DNA of 64,000 bases from Siderastrea siderea (taxonomy: Eukaryota > Cnidaria > Anthozoa > Scleractinia > Rhizangiidae): the NCBI GenBank assembly GCA_964030785.1, contig OZ034978.1, positions 12,513,953-12,577,952 of the forward strand. The letters are read 5' to 3'. Positions within the stretch are counted from its first letter, which is position 1. Every line of letters begins with the position of its first letter. The position numbers and the translations under genes are program-made. Of this stretch, positions 45,201 through 55,025 are shown in pieces. Below the pieces are notes generated by a model, which was not told where the DNA came from, did no database searches, and was given only the letters and a program-made list of their open reading frames with translations.

Positions 45201-45687
45201 GTTCACTCGCGTGTCTATACACCTTTTGGGACCTCGAGCTCGTTTCGGCTACTTTGAGAATAACTTCGACTTAAAAGCCTAGGTCAACTCAGTGCATGTC
45301 GATCCACCGGAATTGCAACTCTAGTTGAGAAATACAAATTTTTGCACAAGTAAATAAATCAGACTTAATCTTAAATTCTTTTATACCATTCAGCAGCTGA
45401 AACTATCTACTCGCTACACAATACACTTTTTGTCCTTCATTATTAGGAAAGAAATTTCATTAGAAAAAATGATTGATTAGCAAAATTGATAAACGCTTTA
45501 ATTTTAGTGTGTACAATAAGCTAGGAGTTTTAAAAAAGAGAAACATTCAATAACGCCAATAACGTTCCATTTTAATGAAAATAATATTCCTTTAAGAGAA
45601 TAGATATTTATTTTCAGTGTCTTAACGTTCTTCAACGTCACTAAATTTCATTAACAACAGAGGTAATGTTATATACACAGAAAAGTT
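42244..45687. other. Gene-free, repeat-poor region
   Basis: No ORF here has a recognisable domain. A GGTTTGAGTTATCGGGAGTC string near 42955-42974 looks like a pogo-type terminus without a clear partner. Nothing else could be supported. Confidence 0.4.
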
Positions 45688-45855
45688 CATGTTCTAAGTA
45701 AGGGTTAGACAATGAACGCGAGTGTTCTATGGGATATAGTGTCCCGAGCAAAGATAGAATGCCACGAGGCTGCAGGCCGAGTGGCATTCTATCTTGCGAG
45801 GGACGGTATATCCCATAGGACACGAGCGTTCATTGTCTAACCGTCTTAGAACATG
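45688..45855. repeat. 168-bp palindrome (foldback element)
   Basis: An arm starting CATGTTCTAAG and including GTTAGACAATGAACG and TCTATGGGATAT is mirrored by an arm ending CTTAGAACATG. The centre is GGCTGCAGGCC. The sequence continues GGTCACACCCAC. An inverted single copy, GTGGGTGTGACCATGTTCTAA, lies at ~46673-46693, so pieces of the same family lie ~820 bp apart. Confidence 0.75.
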
Positions 45856-45859
45856 GTCA

Positions 45860-47640
45860 CACCCACGAAGAATTTCGTTTTTGCGTGCAGATTGTATTTT
45901 TGCATTTTAATTTTTTAGTTCTCACCTTGAAATGACGTTGCTATTTTGTTTACGATATTTTCGCCGTTGTACGCATGCCTTTGAGGTGCAATGTTTTAGA
46001 GTGCTTCACCGCGCGGTTTAACGCAGTTGGTGTGTAACCAATACACGGAAATTTGGAACTCGAGGCAGTGATCGCCGCTAAAGATTTTCTAGATTTACAC
46101 TGATGAAAGCAGTCTTCGAGGCGCTACAACCACCTACACCAGCAAGTGGGGAACCCGCAGGAAACTGCAAGAGGCCAAATTAAGTCAAGTTCAAGTCTCG
46201 TAGTCTAGCAAACAAGGAGATACAAGTCTGTCCTTCTGTTTCAATTAAGGTCTGAACAGTTCGTATTTCATGTAAAATAATGGTTTTTCTTTCGATTTGC
46301 TTTTTGCTATGCTATTATACCGTAAGATTGCATTTTTTTTTTGTTAAAACGCAAAAAATAATGAGTGTTTCTAGCCGTTGAAGCTGTTGATTTTATCGAT
46401 TTAGTTATAAATATTCACAGAGAATTTGTGCATTCTTTAGTAGTTTCTACTTAGTCATTAGTATGCTCTATATAGAGCATACTAATGAGGCTTCCAAACA
46501 AAGGAAAACAATGCCTCATTAGTATGCTCTATATAGAACCACTAATGAATGCAGAAATTCTCTGTAATTTTACCCCGCAATTTCCCTGTGCTTCAAAGCC
46601 CCCGCCACTTTACATAATTTAAGACAGTTTATGGAATATAGAGCATCGAAATGCTGGACACTGATTGGCTGAGTGGGTGTGACCATGTTCTAACTTTATC
46701 TAGTCCCTTTCTCAACATTGCATTTGCGGAGCAAGCAATCATCGCGCTAAAAACTGCAATGAAAGCAGAAATTTCACAACCCGCAGGTGAGCAACGGGTA
46801 AATAATCGAAAAGAGGCAAGACGACAGGGAATTCCACTAGGAGATTATCGTGGGGAAATTGTTTGACGAGCAGGAAGAAGAACTATCAACACTGTAACAA
46901 CACTGGAGAAAATACTCCCAGTGGTATAGGCTCATGCAAACCTACAGGCCACGATGGCGAGCATGTTGAAGGCCAGAACATGAACGTAACTTTTAGTGTG
47001 TAACATAATTACTTCTCAACTTCGGTTGTTAATGAAAATTTATTAATGTAAAAGAACGTTAAGGTACTGCAAATGAATATTCTCTTTAAGGAATGTTATT
47101 TGCCTTAAAATAAAACTTTAAAATAAAACTCCCTATTGTTCACGCAAAAATAAAGAAATTAACCTTTGTTGATCACTCATTCATTCTAATGAATCATTTT
47201 TTCACGCTAACGAAGCTAGTGAAACTTAACTTTCTTAGTGATGAAGGGCAAGAGGTGAAATATTGTTCGATTTAACATGACACTTGTAAAATGTTATAGT
47301 AGTTTTTAGTATCTGACATAAATACGTATGTAGTTCAATGCAGTTCTTAGCACTTGGCGTAAATACGAGCTGATTGTGTACTATCGATGCACTTGGTAAA
47401 CTCACTTCCTACCAGAAGAAAAAAGAACACAAAGACGCCAACGGCTACTGTATTCTAGTCATAAATTTAAACCTCTCCCGTCACTTTTTACTCCAAGCGA
47501 ATTAACAATTCTGTTAACCAATAGAGCGCCCTAGCACATCGTACACTATTACACCTTTTCCCCTTCATTATTTAAAAATTCAATCTGATAGCTTTATGGA
47601 ATTTCGTTCTCGAAAAAGAATTTTCATTTCATTTTTATTT
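45860..47640. other. Non-coding region
   Basis: Apart from the palindromes, no gene is seen. The ORF 46651-46866 starts inside repeat sequence and has no recognisable domain. A (TTTTC)n run lies at 47640-47665. Confidence 0.4.
46456..46546. repeat. Nested palindromes around TATATA
   Basis: A perfect 32-bp palindrome (46456-46487; half-site CATTAGTATGCTCTAT) is followed 25 bp later by an inverted partner (46513-46546) carrying the same CATTAGTATGCTCTATATAG. The two blocks can pair with themselves or with each other. Confidence 0.7.
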
Positions 47641-47749
47641 CTTTTCTTTTCTTTTCTTTTCTTTAATTTATTTTATTTTTATTTGTTGCTTCATTGGTGA
47701 GCAAAACGTGTGAAATGACTTTCAATAGCGTTTTGAGATTTTCATTTTC

Positions 47750-48030
47750 CGTTGCTTACAGTCTTTGGTGTCTTTAGGAAATCGATAACACTTTTTGCAA
47801 CAGCGTTTGCTGTGAGGGAACAACATCTAATAGTGGGAACAATTATGAGGATCGAAATGCACCAATAGCAGCGAACCAGCATGCAACAAATAGCGACACG
47901 TAAACAATGGACCTCATCGCCTGATGAAGACTAGCAGTATTGCAGTCGAAACGTCGCGATCAACAACTCAAAGCAATTCCATCGTGAGACAAACGAATAA
48001 ACGTTCATCTTTCCTATCTTACACCACGAT
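47750..48030 (+). mobile_element. Probable Penelope-like 3' end with hammerhead
   Basis: The segment around the hammerhead motif has the look of the 3' end of a Penelope-like element, but no endonuclease domain is left upstream. The assignment rests on the ribozyme motif (47916-47960) and its likeness to the other two in this window. The borders are approximate. Confidence 0.45.
47916..47960 (+). ncRNA. Hammerhead ribozyme motif, near-canonical
   Basis: The parts, in order, are stem I strand ATCGC (47916-47920), CTGATGA (47921-47927), one extra A, stem II GACT...AGTC (47929-47947), GAAAC (47948-47952), cleavage triplet GTC (47953-47955), and stem I strand GCGAT (47956-47960), which pairs perfectly with ATCGC. 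Stem III is reduced to a C-G pair, as in the minimal type-I hammerheads described for Penelope-like elements. These are thought to need a dimer or help to cleave. All core residues are present. The single extra A before stem II is the only departure. Confidence 0.7.
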
Positions 48031-48339
48031 GAACAATAAACATTAATGACAGCAATTGCAAAATTCGTGGTTAATTTTCACTGTTTTTAACACCGTGAAA
48101 ATGTGCGTGTGGTATGTAGCTTCTCAACGCTGAGTACTGCTAACAGACTGAATTCTTGCTTACGCCTAGCATAAGCTACAAAGCCTTGTTTAGTACTAGT
48201 TGTGCGCTTTGTACTCCTTCCTTTCGCACGTCATTCAGCACTCACATCCTCTCAGTACCGTGACTACAATTAAACGTTAAAAGATGCAGAATGTACATTT
48301 ACAGTGTACATATTATACCCATTTAGTTAAAGGCGTTCT

Positions 48340-48351
48340 GGGTTGGTTTAA

Positions 48352-48412
<61 letters not shown>

Positions 48413-48855
48413 GTAATAATAATAAAAATAATAATAAGGTTCTTATAGGCGCATTTAAGATTCGCAACGCGCTTACAGTATAAACTAGCCTAAAAATTTA
48501 ACTATAAGTAAGCTATGTGACTAACTAACTAAAGATATAGATCTAAGGTTTGAAATGGTCACAAAAAAGGAATGTTTTAAGTTTCTTTTTAAAAATGGCT
48601 ACAGTTTCAGCTTGTTTTATAGGTTGAGGTAGAGTGTTCCAAAGTTTTGGAGTGCAGAAAGTGAAAGTCCTTTGACCGTAAGTGACTTTTGAGACGTTAG
48701 GAACTTGTAAAAGTAGGCGATCAGAGCAGCGAAGCGAACGAACTGGTTTACAACGTAAAGCGAAATTGTGACAACTAGTATTGGCTTGACATGAAATTCT
48801 CTAAATGAAAACGATTTTACAAATCTGTTATTGATTTGCTGAAGACACAACTAGA
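48340..48855 (-). mobile_element. LINE 3' end with (ATT)n tail
   Basis: The minus strand reads FTFCTPKLWNTLPQPIKQAE then TVAIFKKKLKTFLFCDHFKP before a stop, again the C-terminus of a CR1/L2-like LINE polyprotein. It is followed by a 3' UTR and an (ATT)n tail, seen on the plus strand as (AAT)n at 48352-48437. The element is 5'-truncated. Confidence 0.75.
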
Positions 48856-48859
48856 ATAT

Positions 48860-50044
48860 CCCAAAGGTGAAAATGAAACTTCTAGAAAGCTACTGAAGGT
48901 CACTTCGCAAGTTTTACTCACGGAAGCAAACAGTAATTGAAATGAAAATTCCTTCACGAAAATGAAATTCCGTGAATGTTATTGAATTTTCCAAATGAGA
49001 ATGAAAACTTATTTTCTCCTAAAGAAGGGCAAAAGGTGTACTAAGGCTATTACTAAATTGTTCCGCGTATTCATTTCACACATAAAGTTCTTAAAAATGG
49101 AGCGATTTCAGAATACCCGGCCACTTATTTACATATCTCTTAACGCTTTAAAAAACGAGACATCTAGAAACAAAAGGATCCATTCAAATTCAATGAGATG
49201 CAAATAAGTGGCCGGGTATTCTAAAATCTAGCCGCTAGCTTATCATGAAGAGAGTAATATTGTAAGTTTCCGATAAGCCATAGTGGTACCGCTGGCGATA
49301 GTGTAACAGGAGGGGTACTAAGGTAAAATATACACATTCAATTAAATGTTGCTGTGAGCTGAAACGTACACGTCTGCGTTGAGACTAAATCGAGCTCCCA
49401 AAGATACCTAATTACTAGCAGTATCTCTTCGCCAAAGGAGTTGCCATAGAAACTGTCCCTGTTCTAGTACATTAGTGGAGAATCCGGGCATCGATCCCGG
49501 TACCTCTCGCAAAAGTTGAAAGAAGGAAAGTATGAAGATTATGTAATCAAATATCGTTAATGCCTCTGCGTAATCAAAGCAAGATATAACTCAATCAATA
49601 TCTACATCGTGCAGCTTTGAGGGCTTTGATGCTAGTTTAATCAAAAACATCAGATTTTCAAGGCCAACTAACAGATCGATTGATGTTCCCGAGAGAGCAT
49701 TCTATTGCTTTTATTGTCCACCACTCAATTTTCTTGCGAAGAAAAACCACTGAAAAGACATTTCGAATTTATAGCTTAACAACTTAACCGTTTTAGACGA
49801 CAAGTTAGGATAAAAAAAATGAATAAACATATTTTATATTCTAAAGGTCAAAAGGCAAATCAAAGTTTCTTTCTCCATGGCATGGAAGCGTTTCCTTTCT
49901 TTATTTGAAGTCACTATATTGTATGTTTCTAATGCAAGCTTATAGCTTACGTTAATGTTCGGTAATGTAATTTTGTAATGTAAGTTAATATGTTGCAAGT
50001 GACGGGTCGACAGTGTTACAGGAAAGAAAATTAATAAACATACA
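48860..50044. other. Non-coding, with a ~115-bp foldback MITE at 49109-49223
   Basis: A short element has inverted ends AGAATACCCGGCCACTTATT (49109-49140 and ~49192-49223) around a ~50-bp centre. The rest has no gene. A T-arm-like CCGGGATCGATGCCCGG on the minus strand near 49484-49500 has no matching tRNA 5' half. Confidence 0.6.
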
Positions 50045-50179
50045 ATGATGTTCACACAAAGAGAGCAAATAGCGATAGAGAGTCACAATAGAGAGAGTCC
50101 GAAGAATGACGCAACGAGAAGAAAGTATACGCCTCAGTACTATACGTCAAATGCATTTGGGAACGCCTATAATGTCCCT

Positions 50180-50530
50180 TTTAATCACACGAGGTCAAAA
50201 TCGTCCACAAGCCTGTCAATTCTCTCCGATCCCACTTGGTACATGTTAAAGTTAAAACAGAAAACCTAAAGAAGTGTGGTACAGTGCATCACATCCATTG
50301 TGAACGCTTTAACAAAGATTACGTTGGCAAAACTTCTCGCTTGCTTGAAACTAGAATCAAGGAACATTTATCGAGGGATTCATCAGCCATTCGCGAACAT
50401 TGCCAGCTCACGGGACATTCAGTGGATTCCAGCAAAACAAAAGTTCTCGCAACGGAAAACAACACGTTCAAACACCGCATAAGGGCAGCAATTGAGATGA
50501 GATCCGGTTACGAAAGCTCTCTTTGAATAG
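50180..50530 (+). pseudogene. PLE GIY-YIG endonuclease fragment (second PLE)
   Basis: A 96-codon open frame (50236-50526) encodes KKCGTVHHIHCERFNKDYVG then KTSRLLETRIKEHLSR and a HCQLTGHSVD...KVLATENN tail. This is the GIY-YIG nuclease of Penelope-like elements: the VHHI/DYVG signature, the R and EH residues, then the conserved ATE..TFKHRIRAAIEM block. In-frame residues upstream (VKIVHKPVNSLRSHLVHVK) fit the linker before the nuclease, but stops precede it and the RT is lost. A hammerhead-like motif lies 107 bp beyond the stop. Confidence 0.75.
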
Positions 50531-50631
50531 AAACATTGGCCTCGAATTAGCCAACATTTATAACACTCTTTTAGGCCCCTTGAGACCCTTATGAAGTGAT
50601 GTAACCCTTCTTAACATTCATATTTCTATTG

Positions 50632-50665
50632 TGGCTGATGAAGTTCGGTTGGCCCGAACGAAACA
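50632..50665 (+). ncRNA. Hammerhead-like motif downstream of PLE endonuclease
   Basis: CTGATGA, one extra A, a six-base-pair stem II (GTTCGG / CCGAAC with loop TTGGC), then GAAAC. The core boxes are intact, but I find no GTC triplet or complementary stem I around them, so it is probably a decayed ribozyme. Its position just after the endonuclease stop is where Penelope-like hammerheads occur. Confidence 0.6.
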
Positions 50666-51129
50666 TTCTATTTTAACAGTTTAAAACTTTTTTATTGCGC
50701 CCTGAGTCAGGAAAATATTTTATTCTTTTTTTTTTTAAATCGTGTTTCCGGAGCAGGAAAACAATATTTTTGATTGTAACAAATAGCTTGTTATTGGATT
50801 AGAAAAATAAATACGAGGCCAGTTTTTTCGGACGATTTTTTATCCAACCCAGCGCCTAGAATGGATAGAGCTCGTCCGGGTAGGCTCGCAACATAATGAA
50901 AATTACATCTTACTTACTTTCTCTCCTGCCCACCATAAAAATTTACCATCTTTCGATCGTTTGTTATCAGCACACAGAACGCTTTCAACATCGCACCTAG
51001 CAGAATGTGAGACATATGTCACGTACATTGAACTTGTAGTAAATATTGTAATAAATGCTTGACTACTTCATAGGTTCCAGCAAGTCTGATCTCGATTCGA
51101 CTTATCAGCAGTTATGAGATAAAGCTGAA

Positions 51130-51437
51130 ACCACTTCTCTTTACAGTCAAAGAATACAAAGTATGTTAACCACTATTTATAAATGTTTACACTTTGCCAA
51201 TTCTATCTACAATCTCAAAGGCACTGACATACTATCATTACCAAAACCAGCAACTACCACGTACGGGCTGCACTCTTTCAAATATTATGCGGTGAAATTA
51301 TGGAACTCACTACTAGATAATATCAGAAGGGAATGTTCTTTAACTAGTTTTGAACATCTTTTGGAAACAGTTTTTTTTCAATGAACAATCCAAACTTTTA
51401 GGTAATTATTTTAGATATTTGTTAAGTAAATAAGTTT

Positions 51438-51523
<86 letters not shown>

Positions 51524-51657
51524 TTGCACGGAGATATAAGCCTTTCTGGCTACTCAAAATTCGTGTGTAAATAAAGTTCATGTTATGTTATGTTATGTTA
51601 TGTTATGTTATGTTATGTTATGTTATGTTATGTTATGTTATGTTATGTTATGTTATG
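51130..51657 (+). mobile_element. LINE 3' end with (CT)n and (TTATG)n
   Basis: An open frame at 51163-51384 encodes ...TTTYGLHSFKYYAVKLWNSL then LDNIRRECSLTSFEHLLETV, a LINE C-terminus. It is followed by a (CT)n run (51441-51521), a short UTR ending AATAAAGTTCA and a TTATG pentamer tail (51579-51657). The (CT)n expansion lies inside the 3' UTR. Confidence 0.7.
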
Positions 51658-51756
51658 TAGGTGTTAGCTTAGCGATTCTTTTTTCTCGCACGTACTTTGT
51701 GATTACCATACATGGTTCGTATACAATTACCATACAGGGTTCGTATAGAAATTTGT

Positions 51757-52030
51757 TTTGAGGGGGGGGGAGGAGGAGGAAGAGGAGGAGGAGGAGGAAG
51801 AGGAGGAAGAGGAGGAGGAGGAGGAGGAAGAGGAGGAAGAGGAGGAGGAGGAGGAGGAGGAGGCAGAGGAGGAAGAGGAGGTGGAGGAGGAGGAGGAGGA
51901 GGAGGAGGAAGAGAAGGAGGAGAAGGAGGAGGAGAAGGAGGAGGTGGAGGAGGAGGAGAAGGAGGAGGGAAACGAAACTGTAGAGGAGGAAGAGGAGGAG
52001 GAGAAGGGAAAATAAAATTTTGGAGGAGGA
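51757..52030. repeat. ~270-bp polypurine (GGA)n tract
   Basis: An almost pure G/A strand made of GGA, GGAAGA and GGAGAA units. Poly-Glu, Gly-rich and poly-Leu ORFs across it (51712-52072, several frames) are low-complexity by-products, not genes. Such purine tracts can form triplex DNA. Confidence 0.9.
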
Positions 52031-52396
52031 AATAGAGGCCGTGATGAAAAAACTAGGACACAGTTGAGTCAAAGATCACCTCGAAATTAATGGCATAGGA
52101 AAAATGTTTGTCTGTTGAACTAAAATTTTCACTTAAAATCTTTGTGTAGTTGGTTTGTTGGTGCCATTGTTAAAATGCACAATTTACTAATCAGTGAACC
52201 GAAAATAGTTTTCTATTGTTAAATAACAATACTTGTCTGCAGTAACAATGAAAGCGGCAAGAAATGAAACCCTGCACAAGAACGTCACGGTTCAGTGATT
52301 TTCAATCACAATTGAGATGCGTGTTGTAAACCTGTCGAACCGGTTATACGCTACTAATGAGAATCCACCGCATTTTATTCGTGAGATTAAGACAAC

Positions 52397-52500
52397 ATAC
52401 ATACATACATACATACATACATACATACATACATACATACATACATACATACATACATACATACATACATACATACATACATACATACATACATACATAC
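52397..52500. repeat. (CATA)n microsatellite
   Basis: About 26 CATA units lie at the 3' edge of a minus-strand LINE fragment. ORFs spelling YVCM or YIHT repeats are translations of it. Confidence 0.95.
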
Positions 52501-53255
52501 AGAGCTTTAATTTTATCAGCATTTCGCGCGCCACAGAGATGCCACACCGATGAACAATAGTGAAAGTGTGGTAGGATAAAGGCCTTGTACAGTTTAACCA
52601 CAGTGGCACTGGAGATCAGTTTTCTAAATCTCAATATGACATTCAACTTACTATTGATCTTTTTACACACAGAGGATAAGTGTCTATCAAAAAGAAGCTT
52701 GTTGTCAATGTTCATGCCAAATACGTCAATTGAGTCAAAATGAGAAAGTATACTCCGTGTCTCCAAGGACCAAGGTCTGATGTTTATTTTCGTTGACAAT
52801 CATCCCGTTTTTATTATACCACTAATTTGCTGTTTCTACTTCCTTGCATAAGCATTCTTCCAGTGCCACTGGATCCCTATTTGAGTAATAAATGTGATGG
52901 TCGTCGGCATACGCATTTAGCTTAGCTCGCTTCATATGGTAGAAGAGGTCGTCTTTGAATATATTAAAGAGCATGGGTCCTAATACGCTGCCCTGAGGTA
53001 CTCCTCTTCTAACGCTCACCCACGAGGAGAAAGTGTCCCCTATCTTGACCCTCTGTTGTCTTTGTGACAGATAATCTCTTAAAAGGGCGCAGCTATCCTC
53101 GTCAAATCAGTAGGCTTTGAGTTTGGCCAGTAGTATGGGGTGTTGAATAACGTCAAAGGCCTTCGACAAGTCCATCGCTTCATCGCGCATACACTTCCAA
53201 TCCACTACCAATAGCCTATGACGTCGCCTACTTAATTTATTCCCCCGCGCGCACC
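52398..53255 (-). mobile_element. LINE reverse-transcriptase fragment between 44-bp direct repeats
   Basis: The minus strand encodes the RT palm: MDLSKAFDVI (motif A Asp), RRGVPQGSVLGPMLFNIF, the catalytic AYADDHHIY, then LYKAFILPHFHYCSSVWHLC. A TGA stop and a frameshift break it. The reading ends abruptly in the (CATA)n tract at its 3' side. A 44-bp sequence beginning CTAATGAGAATCCACCGCAT flanks it at 52354-52397 and 53256-53299, possibly an unusually long target duplication. Clade not determined (CR1/Jockey-like). Confidence 0.75.
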
Positions 53256-53299
53256 CTAATGAGAATCCACCGCATTTTATTTATGAGATGAAGACAACA

Positions 53300-53594
53300 G
53301 CCTACAACAAAAGGAGTGACCGGTCCCTACCTATTACCTCTTTTTTCACCTTAAACTCCGATCAGATCTGCATAAAACTGAGGCAGATTGATCGAACAAT
53401 ACAGTAACTAAACTCATTCAGTCCCTAGACCAGAGAGTTTGCTAACAAATTCTCTGGCGTAGATGGCGCGTAGAAGTAACAGAATTCAGTTCAGTTTAAC
53501 GAACGTCGGATCTCATTGAAGCGAAGCTCGACTTTAAATTTGGCCGCTGAATAAACACTGCCCACAACGTCTTTATTCAACGAAACCTAGAGAA
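53300..53594. other. Non-coding spacer
   Basis: It lies between the LINE fragment and the GPCR pseudogene. No feature was seen. Confidence 0.4.
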
Positions 53595-54724
53595 ATGGAG
53601 TGCACGAAAGTGGGGCATTATCGAAACACGTCGAACGCTTCTTTGGCGAACGATTCAGAGATGCCTGTCGTGGAGATCTTTGGACTAACTTTCGAGGTGC
53701 TAATCGCCCTGTTTGGAGCTATGGCAACGTTTTGGTGGTTATCGTTATCAGTAAACTGCGAAAGAAGAAACAACCAACGGATTTTTACGTGCAAAAGTTG
53801 GCTATTGCAGAACTTGTAATACTTACATTTACATTTTCTCTTGGGGTTATCAAGGAAAAAGCGCCTTTCAACTGGTTTTTCGGAGAGTTTGCTTGCCGTT
53901 ACTTATATGCTGCTTCTGAAATGTTTCACGGTGCGTCAGTGTGATTCATTGCAATCATCGCCATTGAGAGGTATTCCAAATAGTCTCAGAACAAAACCAA
54001 AACTTCTTTACAAAGAGCTAGAGCTGTTGCAGTTTTCGTGTAGGCGATGTCGTTTCTGATTCTTTGTCGTCTAATTTACTTTGTTGTAGAACATTAGAGT
54101 TCTCGAACGGAGGTAAAATGTGTGACCCATTTTGGCCCCAGTGGACGACAGGATTGTACCTCGGGGGAGTTTTGACTTTCTTCACCTATATCTTGCCTCT
54201 TGGTGTCATATCTTTTACGTATTTTAGGATATCTCGTAGCATAAATAGGAGCAGTTTATTCATCAAAGCTATGAGACAGGAACAACAACAAGGTAACACA
54301 GGGGACGAATACACTTTAATAACTAACAGTAAAAGCGCTCGCCTTAAGCACATCAAACGAGCCAAGAGAATTCTAACTCCTCTCGTTGTAGTGTTTGCAG
54401 TTACAATGCTTCCTTTAAGCATTCTTCGCGCGACCGTCGTGTTTTGGCCTGCAATAACCGGAAAGAAGTATTATTTCAATCTAATCTATAGTGTTCGTTT
54501 CTGCAATAGTCAACTCGTCAGCGAATCCTGTATTTTATTCAGTTGTTAGCAGGGACTTTCGTAAGGGGATAAATAATTTATGTTTTCGCTGCAGTTGGGG
54601 AAACCTGGTTTCTGTGTGGATTATCCGACTAATCTCCCAATCTAGATCTAGATCCAGTTTCAGATCCAGATCCCACTCTCGCAAGGATGAGTTGTACGTT
54701 TTGTCGGTAAGAAATCAAAGGTGA
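53595..54724 (+). pseudogene. Class-A GPCR pseudogene, paralogue of 29577-30701
   Basis: Pieced over several frames, the translation follows the intact receptor from N-terminus to TM7: N-terminal sequons, EIFGLTFEVLIALFG, then after a 1-nt deletion in TM1 GNVLVVIVISKLRKKKQ and LAIAELVIL, ERYSK, FTYFRISRSINRSSLFIKAM, TPLVVVFAVTMLPLSI and NPVFYSVVSRDFRKGI. Two tryptophan codons conserved in the intact gene have become stops (at VWFIA and VW in TM4), there are further stops and a frameshift before TM7. It cannot make a receptor. It lies 23 kb away in inverted orientation, separated by transposons. An Arg/Ser repeat follows the TM7 tail (SRSRSSFRSRSHSRK). Confidence 0.88.
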
Positions 54725-55025
54725 ATCCCGCAATTTATTTTGTAGTTAGCAGACGCGTTTGTAGTAAGATAAATAATTTAATGCTGTTGGGTATGGGTTT
54801 GTACCTCTAACCCCTCTGTGATTCCCCAGCTGCTTTTCGGTCCAGATCACGATCCAGATCCAGACCTTCCCTCAAAATGTTGGCCTGATTGTTAAATTTT
54901 TTCTCCAACTTGATTTATAATACTTAACTCGTTGACAAATTGTGTAATTAATCAGCATTAGTTAGCAAAGTCTAGATCTTTCGTAAAGAGATAAATAATT
55001 TATGTAGTTGTCGTTGGTCGCTCTC
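54721..55025 (+). repeat. Two extra copies of the GPCR TM7/helix-8 segment
   Basis: After the pseudogene stop, 54724-54782 again encodes NPAIYFVVSRRV followed by KINNLML. A third, weaker copy at ~54925-55020 retains the DNA for F-R-K-E-I-N-N-L-C. Each corresponds to NPVFYSVVSRDFRKGINNLC at 54515-54590, so a ~200-bp 3' segment is present three times in tandem. Confidence 0.75.

Noticed and set aside
49484..49500. Possible tRNA gene on the minus strand
   Set aside because: A T-arm-like stem is present, but its loop starts with A instead of T, and no D-arm or acceptor 5' strand is found upstream at tRNA spacing.
51712..52072. Gly-rich, poly-Glu and poly-Leu ORFs
   Set aside because: They are translations of the (GGA)n tract in several frames at once.
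52292..52609. ORFs with YVCM / YIHT repeats
   Set aside because: They are translations of the (CATA)n microsatellite and flanking LINE sequence.
53595..54724. A multi-exon functional GPCR gene
   Set aside because: Frame changes do not coincide with splice sites, and two in-frame stops replace conserved Trp codons. A pseudogene is the simpler reading.
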